From Rossellomorea aquimaris (GTDB taxonomy: Bacteria > Bacillota > Bacilli > Bacillales > Fictibacillaceae): DNA of 64,000 bases. The position numbers were made by a program, and so were the translations under genes. Positions 17,775 to 24,945 of this stretch are shown here, one piece after another (the first letter of the stretch is position 1; every line of letters starts with the position of its first letter). The stretch spans positions 124,001 through 188,000 of the forward strand of contig JAIVLN010000004.1 of assembly GCA_020524245.1 (NCBI GenBank). The letters are read 5' to 3'. Under the pieces are notes generated by a model. The model saw nothing but the letters and a program-made list of their open reading frames with translations. It made no database searches and had not been told where the DNA came from.

Positions 17775-17799
17775 GGCCAATGGATAGGCCCTTTTTTTT
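17773..17799 (+). terminator. Terminator
   Basis: GGGCC / GGCCC stem, 8-nt loop, eight T residues. Confidence 0.85.
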
Positions 17800-17881
17800 G
17801 TTTACTAAGCGTCTCAGTTGAATAAATTCCGACAGGTTTAGTATGCTTTAGACAATTGAATGAAGTTGGAGTGGTTTCAGG

Positions 17882-19066
17882 ATGTGGAAAATGGATGAGC
17901 CTTTTGTTAAAACAGAACGACAGAAAGAACTGTTTTCGATAGCAAAGTCTGTGTCGGAAAAAGTGAAAACACGTGCTGAGGAAACCGACCGAGAAGGAAC
18001 ATTCTCCCTTGAAAATCTACATGATCTTAAACAATCGGGCTACACAACCCTTACGTTACCAGAAGATCTTGGCGGCAAAAATGCTTCATTATATGAATTT
18101 CTTTTATCACAGGAAAAACTGGCGGAAGGGGATCCTTCAGTTGCGCTCTCTATAGGCTGGCACCTCGGTATTGTGATGGAACTCCGGGATGAACAATTAT
18201 GGACGGATGAAATGTTCGACTGGTTAGGAACGCAAATAAAAGACAAACATAAAATCATCAATCGGGCTGCAACAGAACCTGCTACGGGTAGTCCTACCCG
18301 TGGAGGCATCCCTGCAACGAATGCGACGAGAACAAATGACGGCTTTATACTAAATGGGAGAAAATCCTTTACATCTATGGCGGACGTGCTAGATTATTAT
18401 ATCGTTTCAGCCTCCATAGAAGATACAAACGAAATAGGATGGTTTCTCGTTGAAAGAGGTCAGAAAGGTGTGGAAATCGAGCATACGTGGGATACATTAG
18501 GGATGAGAGGAACGGCGAGTGATGATCTAGTTCTGAATGCTGTACATGTTGCTAGAAACAGGCTGGTAGAGTTTAAAAAGCCTAAGCCTAATTCGGAGAA
18601 AGCAATCCCAAAAGGTTGGTTGCTTCATATACCGGCTTGTTATCTTGGTATAGCACTTGCAGCAAGAAACGATGCGATCCATTTTGCACAAACCTATCAA
18701 CCGAACAGCCTGAAAACCCCTATATCCGAAGTGCCTCATATACAAGAGAAGATTGGAAAGATGGAACTTGCCTTATTAAATGCTCGGTACTTCATGTACG
18801 CTGTTGCTGAAAAGTGGGATACACAACCTGATAAGCGAACGGAATTAGGGCCAGACCTTGCTGCAGTCAAGACGATCGCAACCAATACGGCAAATGAAGT
18901 AGTTGACCTTGCAATGCGAATCGTCGGTGGAAGGGGACTCTCGAAATCCTCTAGCTTTGAAAGGTATTATCGGGATGTACGTGCCGGTTTACACAATCCT
19001 CCAATGGATGACGCCGTCATACAAACACTTGCACAGCGTGCCTTGAAAGATAAGAATGGGTATTAG
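17882..19066 (+). CDS. Acyl-CoA dehydrogenase family protein
   Basis: Encodes 394 residues with the three-domain acyl-CoA dehydrogenase plan: an N-terminal helical domain (LPEDLGGKNASLYEFLLSQE), a middle beta domain with the FAD-contacting NRAATEPATGSPTRGG and HTWDTLGMRGTASDDL blocks, and a C-terminal helical domain with RIVGGRGLSKSSSFERYYRD. It resembles the YdbM branch in Bacillus. The usual catalytic glutamate cannot be placed with confidence, so the substrate and even dehydrogenase activity are uncertain. Single gene with terminator. Confidence 0.87.
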   Translation: MWKMDEPFVKTERQKELFSIAKSVSEKVKTRAEETDREGTFSLENLHDLKQSGYTTLTLPEDLGGKNASLYEFLLSQEKLAEGDPSVALSIGWHLGIVMELRDEQLWTDEMFDWLGTQIKDKHKIINRAATEPATGSPTRGGIPATNATRTNDGFILNGRKSFTSMADVLDYYIVSASIEDTNEIGWFLVERGQKGVEIEHTWDTLGMRGTASDDLVLNAVHVARNRLVEFKKPKPNSEKAIPKGWLLHIPACYLGIALAARNDAIHFAQTYQPNSLKTPISEVPHIQEKIGKMELALLNARYFMYAVAEKWDTQPDKRTELGPDLAAVKTIATNTANEVVDLAMRIVGGRGLSKSSSFERYYRDVRAGLHNPPMDDAVIQTLAQRALKDKNGY

Positions 19067-19074
19067 TCACTATT

Positions 19075-19100
19075 AGACTCCTGATTAGGAGTCTTTTTTT
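19075..19100 (+). terminator. Terminator of the acyl-CoA dehydrogenase gene
   Basis: AGACTCC-TGATTA-GGAGTCT stem followed by seven T residues, 8 bp after the stop. Confidence 0.93.
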
Positions 19101-19219
19101 GTGGTGAATTTGAAAAATGGCTGCGTATCTTGTAAAATGGAAAATTGTGTGTTGAATACTTTTTAACTAAAACATTTATACAAATAACTAAAATTATTGC
19201 TAAAGAAAGGAGAAGCACA

Positions 19220-19726
19220 ATGTCATTCGCCTATCAATCAGTTTTTACTGAAGAAAACGAACGAGATCTAGAAGAAATGGAATTGCAAGTACTCCGTATG
19301 CAAAACGACATGAAGGAAATTGCAAAAAAGTGGGATGTTGTCGGTGTCGACCAAACGAAAGAGGACAACTTGGTCATCGTATATAAGGCTGAAGAAGAAG
19401 AACGTTGCAAACTTATGCTTAATGACTGTGATTCTGCTTTCAGAGGCGTTTGGGACTTTGCTCTGCAGGCATTATTCCCTGATGAAGAACGAATTCATAT
19501 TGGAGATATCAAAGGTCCTGAGAACAAAGGTTACGGATCGATATGCATCCATTATTTGAAAGAGCTCGCAAAAGATAAAAACATTCCTTATATTACAGGA
19601 GACATCTCAGATCGTGATTGGGATCATTTAGATCGACTCATCCACTTCTATGAAAAGCATAACTTTCAAGTTGAAGTTGATTATCATACAAAATCCGGTA
19701 AAATCGTCTGGAATCAAGCATATTGA
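19220..19726 (+). CDS. GNAT-like acetyltransferase
   Basis: Encodes 168 residues. The C-terminal half has the acetyl-CoA-binding pattern of the GNAT fold (IGDIKGPENKGYGSICIHYL, then YEKHNFQVEVDY). The N-terminal 60 residues are a charged helix that is not typical of small GNATs. ATG 19220 has AAAGGAG 9 bp upstream; the longer in-frame start at 19145 lacks a site. Substrate unknown. Confidence 0.75.
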   Translation: MSFAYQSVFTEENERDLEEMELQVLRMQNDMKEIAKKWDVVGVDQTKEDNLVIVYKAEEEERCKLMLNDCDSAFRGVWDFALQALFPDEERIHIGDIKGPENKGYGSICIHYLKELAKDKNIPYITGDISDRDWDHLDRLIHFYEKHNFQVEVDYHTKSGKIVWNQAY

Positions 19727-19743
19727 ATCTAGCGACAAAGAAG

Positions 19744-19785
19744 ACTGCACACCAAATGTTAGTGACATATGGTGTGCAGTTTTTT
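19744..19785 (+). terminator. Terminator of the GNAT-like gene
   Basis: Perfect 11-bp stem ACTGCACACCA / TGGTGTGCAGT, 15-nt loop and T-run. Confidence 0.9.
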
Positions 19786-19887
19786 AGTTGCATTTTTCCT
19801 AATTTACGAAAGGAATTTTATAAATTGGTACGAATGAGTTAATAGAACCCTCCAATTATGGTTTTATAGTCAAAAGAGGTGAGTTAC

Positions 19888-20718
19888 ATGAAAATTATAC
19901 TAAGCAGGAAGGGCTTTGATTCTTCATCTGGCGGTTATCCGAGTCCGATTTTGCCTGATGGAACATTGTTGTCTTTGCCGATACCTGATCAAGATTCGGG
20001 GAAAGCGTACCACAACCTTGCTTTCAACCATCAATCGTATATGGATGTGATGCATTCATTCAAAGATAAAGTAAAAGTGAACAACCAATGGACTTCACTC
20101 GACGAAAGCACCTATTGTCATTTGGATCCTGATCTTCATGAGAATACGATAAGAAGAAAATCAGGTTGGAAGGGGATCTTCGGACAAAGTGGGGCTGCAC
20201 AACGCCACCTGGAAAATCAAGGGGTGGAGGAAGGAGACTTATTCCTGTTTTTCGGTTGGTTCCGTAACACAATCCTCCAAGGGGATCAATTGAAATTTGA
20301 CCCGGCTGACCAAAGAGGCAGGCATATTATCTATGGGTACCTACAAGTGGGTGAAATTCATCAAGTCCATCCATCTACGGTTGTTCAAGATTGGATGGAG
20401 GACCACCCTCATGTCACTCCTTCCAAACGAAAGAAAGAGAGGAATACCATCTACATTGCTCGTAATACGCTTGATTGGAATGAAAAGAGGGCAGGTTATG
20501 GTACCTTCCACTATGACGAGGGTTATGTATTGACGAAAAAAGGGATGAATAAGTCTTGCTGGGATCTGCCCGAATGTTTCAAAGACCGACCGATAAGTTA
20601 CCATAAACCGACAAGTTGGAAAGAGGATTACTTTCAATCCGTCGCACGCGGACAGGAGTTTGTCATCGATGCCAACCATTCAATCCTTCGATGGGCGAAG
20701 AAACTTATTCAAAAGTAA
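19888..20718 (+). CDS. Nmad3 (nucleotide modification associated domain 3) protein
   Basis: Encodes 276 residues. The N-terminus KIILSRKGFDSSSGGYPSP and the LPDGTLLSLPIPD block are hallmarks of Nmad3, a family predicted to be linked to modified nucleotides and often found in phages or DNA-modification loci. The family is predicted rather than experimentally characterised as far as I know. Here it stands alone: neighbours are a GNAT and an osmC gene, with no DNA modification enzyme. ATG 19888 chosen: AGAGGTGAG is just upstream. Its 3' end overlaps the convergent osmC gene by 14 bp. Confidence 0.8.
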   Translation: MKIILSRKGFDSSSGGYPSPILPDGTLLSLPIPDQDSGKAYHNLAFNHQSYMDVMHSFKDKVKVNNQWTSLDESTYCHLDPDLHENTIRRKSGWKGIFGQSGAAQRHLENQGVEEGDLFLFFGWFRNTILQGDQLKFDPADQRGRHIIYGYLQVGEIHQVHPSTVVQDWMEDHPHVTPSKRKKERNTIYIARNTLDWNEKRAGYGTFHYDEGYVLTKKGMNKSCWDLPECFKDRPISYHKPTSWKEDYFQSVARGQEFVIDANHSILRWAKKLIQK

Positions 20719-21148
20719 TAAGGGGTTCTATACTAACATGTACATTACCTTTAATCGCTCTTGATATCATGCAAGATTCTTCGGCTTTCTCAATGAGTTT
20801 TTGAGCTTTCCTCATCTCTTTGTCAGATCCCTTTTTCAAAACTAGTTTTGGACGATGGATGATTGCTTTATATGTAATCACTTGATTGGTTACATCGACA
20901 ATTCCTTCCGATTCCATTGTGAGTGACTTTTTATCAATTCGACTTCTTTCCAACATCGCTGCAAGCGTGATGATATAACAAGTTGCAGACGCACCTAACA
21001 ACATTTCATCGGGATTCGTTCCGATTCCAGGTCCGTCCATTTCTGGTGGAATCGACACCTTCGTCCTTAAATTTGCAGTTTCTATATCTCCCACATCATT
21101 TCGAAGACCTGGCCAATCTGCTTTTAAATGGAAACGATGTTCTGCCAT
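20705..21148 (-). CDS. OsmC/Ohr family protein
   Basis: Encodes 147 residues. OsmC features: the TNPDEMLLGASATCYIITLA helix with the first redox cysteine and EESCMISRAIKG with the second, about 57 residues apart. These proteins reduce organic hydroperoxides with the two cysteines. The sequence resembles the SACOL1771-type subgroup. ATG 21148 chosen: AGGAGGACATC is 7-8 bp upstream. It is transcribed divergently from the mhqE-like gene, consistent with a shared electrophile/peroxide theme. Confidence 0.9.
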   Translation of the reverse strand: MAEHRFHLKADWPGLRNDVGDIETANLRTKVSIPPEMDGPGIGTNPDEMLLGASATCYIITLAAMLERSRIDKKSLTMESEGIVDVTNQVITYKAIIHRPKLVLKKGSDKEMRKAQKLIEKAEESCMISRAIKGNVHVSIEPLITFE

Positions 21149-21233
21149 TTTTGATGTCCTCCTCATATTCTTACTACTGTCCATTTTATGGTTTCTGGAT
21201 TTTGAGCACAAATGTTTTGTAATCGTCATTTAA

Positions 21234-21275
21234 TGGTATACTATAAAACGAAGGTAACTTACTATTTGTTAGTAA
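21234..21275 (+). promoter_or_regulatory. Extended -10 promoter and operator of mhqE
   Basis: TGGTATACT forms an extended -10 element (21234-21242). Starting 16 bp further is the inverted repeat TTACTA-TTTGT-TAGTAA (21259-21275), which would sit just downstream of the transcription start, where a bound repressor blocks polymerase. In Bacillus subtilis quinone-responsive genes are controlled by MarR/DUF24-type repressors binding such palindromes; the exact regulator here is inferred. Confidence 0.55.
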
Positions 21276-21303
21276 TCAATACACTTGATTGGAGTGTTGA
21301 TGT

Positions 21304-22278
21304 ATGAACGCACGAAAGCCATTAAAAGGTATACACCATGTCTCTGCAATTACAGGAGAAGCTAAGAGAAATTATGAGTTTTATACAAAAGTATTGGGTA
21401 TGCGTCTCGTAAAAAAGACGATCAATCAGGACGATCCTTCTGTGTACCACCTATTCTATGCTGATGAAAGAGGAAATCCTGGAACGGACCTTACATTTTT
21501 CGAAATACCGATGGCCGGTCAAACGTATGAAGGTACGAGCAGCATTTCTACGACTTCATTAAGAGTACCATCTGATGAAGCGTTAGACTTCTGGAAGAAA
21601 CGATTCATTGAATATGAAGTAGAGCATGATGAAATCCGTCATGAAAACGGTAGAGCGATGATCCCTTTCAAGGATTTTGAAGGTCAACGTCTGTTGTTGA
21701 TCTCTGATGAGCACGACACTGGCGTGGAAGGCGGAACACCTTGGGAAAAGAGTCCTGTCCCGGCGGAATACGGTATTACAGGTCTGGGCCCCGTGTACCT
21801 TACAATTCCGAAGCTTGAAAAAACAGAACAAATCTTGACAAATGTACTGGGATTCACAAAACAAGGAAGCTATCAACGTGAAAAAGAGCAAGTAGATGTA
21901 TATGAAACTGGAGAAGGTGGAAATGGTGCAGAAGTTCATTTGATTGAACGGAACGATCTCCCTCCAGAACGACCTGGACGAGGGAGTGTCCATCATGTTG
22001 CTTATCGGGTTGCAAATGAAGAAGAACTGCATAAATGGGTGGACTACATCAAAGATCTACGGATCCCGAACTCAGGCTTTGTTGAACGATATTACTTCAA
22101 GTCATTATACTTTAGAGAACCAAATGGGATCCTGTTCGAATTAGCAACAGATGGACCTGGATTTGAAGAAGATGAGCCTTTAGAATCTCTTGGTGAAAGC
22201 CTCGCATTGCCTCCGTACTTTGAAGATGACCGAAAAGAGATTGAAGAGCGATTGAAGCCACTCGATACGAAAGAATGA
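21304..22278 (+). CDS. mhqE: Ring-cleaving dioxygenase, glyoxalase family (MhqE/MhqO type)
   Basis: Encodes 324 residues made of two vicinal-oxygen-chelate modules, each beginning with a metal-ligand histidine: GIHHVSAITGEAKRNYEFYT (about 10) and SVHHVAYRVANEEELHKW (about 227), with the acidic ligand in REPNGILFELATDGPG near 276. It likely opens or detoxifies hydroquinone or catechol rings. Directly followed by an MhqD-like hydrolase, the gene pair known in B. subtilis as mhqED. MhqO and MhqA are close paralogues, so the symbol is by context. Confidence 0.8.
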   Translation: MNARKPLKGIHHVSAITGEAKRNYEFYTKVLGMRLVKKTINQDDPSVYHLFYADERGNPGTDLTFFEIPMAGQTYEGTSSISTTSLRVPSDEALDFWKKRFIEYEVEHDEIRHENGRAMIPFKDFEGQRLLLISDEHDTGVEGGTPWEKSPVPAEYGITGLGPVYLTIPKLEKTEQILTNVLGFTKQGSYQREKEQVDVYETGEGGNGAEVHLIERNDLPPERPGRGSVHHVAYRVANEEELHKWVDYIKDLRIPNSGFVERYYFKSLYFREPNGILFELATDGPGFEEDEPLESLGESLALPPYFEDDRKEIEERLKPLDTKE

Positions 22279-22302
22279 GATGATGTTAAGGAGGACGCTC
22301 AC

Positions 22303-22917
22303 TTGGAACACAAACACATATTTATAGAAGGTAAAGATAAAAATGCACCCACTTTATTGTTGCTGCACGGAACAGGTGGAAATGAAAAGGACTTATTGCC
22401 ATTAGCCGAAATGATCGCCCCGAAAGCATCGATTCTGGGGGTTAGAGGGAATGTTGATGAGAACGGCATGCCTCGCTTCTTCAGAAGAGTTCGTGAAGGG
22501 GTTTTCGACGAAGAAGATCTGAAAATCCGTACGAAAGATCTCTATGAGTTCATAGAGGATATGTCAAAAGAATACGGATTTGATCGTGACCAAGTCATTG
22601 CAATCGGATATTCGAACGGTGCCAATATAGCTGGAAGTCTGTTATATCATTATCAAGATGCATTGAAAGGTGCTATGTTGTTTCATGCGATGGTGCCATT
22701 AAGGAACATCCACTTACCTTCCCTCGATGGAGTACCGGTCTTTATCGGAGCAGGTGAAAATGATCCGCTCATTCCGATGGATGAAACGAAAGAACTAGCT
22801 GAAGAGCTTCGCAAAGCTGGAGCAGCCGTTGAGGAATACTGGACCAAAGGTGGGCACCAGTTAACGAGAGAAGAAGTGGAGAAAGCAGCAGACTGGTTCA
22901 AAAATAATTTAACTTAA
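22303..22917 (+). CDS. mhqD: Alpha/beta hydrolase, MhqD type
   Basis: Encodes 204 residues of the phospholipase/carboxylesterase family. Oxyanion region LLLHGTGGNEKDL, nucleophile elbow AIGYSNGANIA (Ser near 108), Asp in GAGENDPLIP (about 151) and His in KGGHQLTREE (about 183) complete the triad. TTG start with AAGGAGGACG 8 bp upstream, 24 bp after mhqE, so the two are one operon. In B. subtilis MhqD accompanies MhqE in quinone stress. Confidence 0.85.
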   Translation: MEHKHIFIEGKDKNAPTLLLLHGTGGNEKDLLPLAEMIAPKASILGVRGNVDENGMPRFFRRVREGVFDEEDLKIRTKDLYEFIEDMSKEYGFDRDQVIAIGYSNGANIAGSLLYHYQDALKGAMLFHAMVPLRNIHLPSLDGVPVFIGAGENDPLIPMDETKELAEELRKAGAAVEEYWTKGGHQLTREEVEKAADWFKNNLT

Positions 22918-22920
22918 TCA

Positions 22921-22975
22921 ATTGAAGGTGACCCCTAAAGCGGCTGTTTAGCAGATAAAGGGTCACCTCTTCAAT
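22921..22975 (+). terminator. Long hairpin after mhqD, no clear T-run
   Basis: ATTGAAGGTGACCC pairs with GGGTCACC-TC-TTCAAT (one bulge) around a 25-nt loop that holds a second small stem. No T-run follows, so it may be a weak terminator or a 3' stabilising structure. Confidence 0.5.
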
Positions 22976-22976
22976 G

Positions 22977-23019
22977 TGTAATGTATCTTACAGATTCAGT
23001 GATGTTCGCATGATTTACT
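22977..23019 (+). promoter_or_regulatory. Crp/Fnr-type site and promoter upstream of 23051 gene
   Basis: TGTAA-TGTATC-TTACA (22977-22992), a perfect 5-6-5 Crp/Fnr-like palindrome, then an extended -10 element TGATTTACT with the hexamer at 23014-23019. Centre-to-hexamer distance is 29.5 bp, which puts the site near -41.5, the class II activator position. It would drive the membrane hydrolase gene and the AhpD-like selenoprotein gene. Confidence 0.7.
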
Positions 23020-23050
23020 AAACGGAGAGGTCCTCATAAGGAGGTTGTCG

Positions 23051-23581
23051 ATGAACACGATCCATCATGGATTTTGGACTTATTTTATCTTCCGTAAACA
23101 GATACACCTGGTTAAATACTTCGTTTTCGGGAGTATCTTGCCGGATATCGTTTATTACATTATGTTTCTCTATATGGCGATACGTTATCCCATTGAGGAA
23201 AATTCCTTTGAACTACATAGTATCGTACACCAAATGTTTGATCATCCGCTCGTCATTGTATTAAGGCAACTAGGTCATTCCATACCTGTATGGCTCGTGC
23301 TGATGATCATTACCATCGTATTGACCAGATGGCGGCTATCACCATGGAAAGCGATTCTTTATGGATGGTTGGGACACATTATCATTGATCTTCTGACACA
23401 TGTAGAGGATGCTGTACCCCTCTTATACCCGTTGAATGATTATATTGTCAGAGGACCAATTTCTTATTGGGATCCTGATTTCTATGGCCGGGAATTCAGT
23501 ATCATCCATTCCATTTTCTTTGTCGCGGCGATTGTATACTTGATTGTTGAAAGAGTGAAGCTTAAAAAGTCGAAGAAATGA
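23051..23581 (+). CDS. Membrane protein, YdjM-like metal-dependent hydrolase family
   Basis: Encodes 176 residues with four membrane segments and conserved polar residues of the membrane-bound hydrolase family: an early HH (IHHGFW), FGSILPDIVYY, YGWLGHIIIDLLTHVEDAVP and a later His near SIIHSIFF. These H/D positions suggest a metal site at the membrane surface. ATG 23051 with AAGGAGG 6 bp upstream. It lies 40 bp before the AhpD-like gene with no terminator between, so the two are probably cotranscribed from the Crp/Fnr-type promoter. Confidence 0.7.
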   Translation: MNTIHHGFWTYFIFRKQIHLVKYFVFGSILPDIVYYIMFLYMAIRYPIEENSFELHSIVHQMFDHPLVIVLRQLGHSIPVWLVLMIITIVLTRWRLSPWKAILYGWLGHIIIDLLTHVEDAVPLLYPLNDYIVRGPISYWDPDFYGREFSIIHSIFFVAAIVYLIVERVKLKKSKK

Positions 23582-23621
23582 TCAAAAATTTGATAAACTG
23601 TTAAAAAGGAGGTCCATACAT

Positions 23622-24149
23622 ATGTCTGCACGAATTGAAATCATCGATTATGATCGAGCTGAAGGAAAAATGAAAGAACTGTATGACCGTTTCAATGGGC
23701 AAATGGCTAACATTCTTAGGGTACATTCTTTAAATCCTAAATCATTAGAAGCCCATTTGGATTATTATCGGGTCATCATGTTCGGAAAATCCCCATTACC
23801 GAGAAGGCTGCGTGAGATGATTGCGACCGTCGTATCCTCAACAAATGAGTGCTTCTACTGAATTGAACATCATGGGGCGGCGCTCCATTTACTTGTGAAA
23901 GATGAGGAATTTGTCCAACAAATTAAAGAGAACTATAAAGAAGCGGATCTAAGTAACAAGGAAAGAGCTATCCTGGACTACGCTGTAAAATTGACTGAAA
24001 AGCCCAGTTCTGTAAAGGATGAGGATGTCAACTTGTTGAAGGATCAAGGGTGTAATGACCTTGAAATCCTTGATATATGCCAAATTGCTTCCTATTTCAA
24101 CTTTGTAAATCGCATGGCTGAAGGACTTGGTGTAAAGTTGGAGAAATAA
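23622..24149 (+). CDS. AhpD-like peroxidase, candidate selenoprotein (UGA = Sec80)
   Basis: If the in-frame TGA at 23859-23861 is read through, one 175-residue AhpD-like (carboxymuconolactone decarboxylase fold) protein results. The active-site pattern of AhpD is E-x11-C-x2-C-x3-H; here E65, C77, UGA80 and H84 fit that spacing exactly, with UGA at the second catalytic Cys. Both halves are homologous in register (N-terminal MKELYDRFNGQMANILRVHS, C-terminal ERAILDYAVKLTEKPSSVKD). AAAGGAGG precedes the ATG. The 3' part has no ribosome binding site of its own. A SECIS-like hairpin follows the UGA. A plain gene caller would report two truncated pieces. A Cys-to-stop mutation or sequencing error is the alternative. 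Confidence 0.85.
23872..23888 (+). promoter_or_regulatory. SECIS-like hairpin of the AhpD-like gene
   Basis: ATGGGGC-GGC-GCTCCAT: a 7-bp stem (one G-T pair) with a 3-nt GGC loop. The loop begins 17 nt after the UGA and has G in its first two positions, both as described for bacterial SECIS elements (loop 16-37 nt from UGA, 3-14 nt, G early in the loop). Confidence 0.7.
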
Positions 24150-24160
24150 CATCAACTTAA

Positions 24161-24190
24161 AAAGGGTTGACGTATATACGTCAACCCTTT
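24161..24190 (-). terminator. 30-bp perfect palindrome, terminator of ynjF-like gene
   Basis: AAAGGGTTGACGTAT repeated in inverse, giving 30 bp of perfect dyad. On the minus strand it is followed by TTTTTAAG, so it mainly ends the minus-strand gene whose stop codon lies within it; it could also slow transcription from the AhpD side. Confidence 0.8.
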
Positions 24191-24765
24191 AGCAATTTTC
24201 GAGCCTCTAACAGTCGTTGGAACGTTGTGAATAACTCAATTGCCAGAAATACCAATGTAATGGCAGTCAAATATTGTGAAAACAGAATCATGACAGAAAA
24301 TAGGATAAAGCCTTCAGTTCGTTCTGCTAGGCCAGCCTGGTAATAGAAGGACTTGATGCCATTTTTCTCAGAAAGGGCCCCTACAGTGAGGAAAACCGTC
24401 ATAGCGAAGATGATGGAAACACTTAAGAGAAGCAACGCCCACATAGATTCCTGGAATCTGAACGCTAAGCCGATGATGACACTGATCTCAACAAGCCGAT
24501 CAAACGTTATGTCTAATAAGGTGCCCCATGGAGATGGTTTTGTCTTTCTCGCCATCGTACCATCTACTGCATCTAGAAAACCAGAGAGCCACAGCATGAC
24601 TACAGCTATGATTGGATATCCAAAATAGGCAAAAATACCTGTCGAAATTCCGACAAAAAACCCAAGATACGTCACCTGATTGGCACTGAGTCCTGCCTTT
24701 AAAAAGAAATCTGCAGTCTTTTCAATGATTGGTTGTACATATTTCCTTGCATGAGTATCCAGCAT
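24181..24765 (-). CDS. CDP-alcohol phosphatidyltransferase family protein (YnjF-like)
   Basis: Encodes 194 residues with about five membrane segments. The family motif D-x2-D-G-x2-A-R-x8-G-x3-D-x3-D is complete (DAVDGTMAR, then WGTLLDITFD) near residues 65-87. Such enzymes transfer a phosphatidyl group from CDP-diacylglycerol to an alcohol; the acceptor here is unknown. AAGGTGG precedes the ATG. It is transcribed divergently from the YnjB-like transporter, and a Crp/Fnr-type site lies between them. In E. coli a protein of this family (YnjF) is also encoded with the ynjBCD transporter. Confidence 0.88.
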   Translation of the reverse strand: MLDTHARKYVQPIIEKTADFFLKAGLSANQVTYLGFFVGISTGIFAYFGYPIIAVVMLWLSGFLDAVDGTMARKTKPSPWGTLLDITFDRLVEISVIIGLAFRFQESMWALLLLSVSIIFAMTVFLTVGALSEKNGIKSFYYQAGLAERTEGFILFSVMILFSQYLTAITLVFLAIELFTTFQRLLEARKLLKG

Positions 24766-24827
24766 GTCACGACCACCTTACTAAAAATACTGTAATCTTA
24801 CTTTGAAATAATGTGAATTTATTACTA

Positions 24828-24897
24828 AGTTTAACCATAATAGGGAAGAGATACTGTAATACACATTACATAAATCATAGTGGATAACTACTATACT
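24828..24897. promoter_or_regulatory. Crp/Fnr-type site between ynjF-like and ynjB-like genes
   Basis: TGTAA-TACACA-TTACA at 24855-24870, perfect palindrome arms. Rightward: -10 box TATACT at 24892-24897, 29.5 bp from the site centre, for the ABC transporter operon. Leftward: TAAACT at 24833-24828 (minus strand) at the same distance, a weaker -10 for the phosphatidyltransferase gene. The rest of the 180-bp gap shows a second, imperfect TGTAATCTTAC element at about 24791. Confidence 0.75.
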
Positions 24898-24945
24898 TAC
24901 ACTAGAGATGTGTGAAAATCAAATATTAGCGGAGGGTCTAGATCA

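Noticed and set aside
23895-24149. Separate 84-residue gene starting at 23895
   Set aside because: No ribosome binding site and the sequence is the in-frame C-terminal half of the AhpD-like protein.
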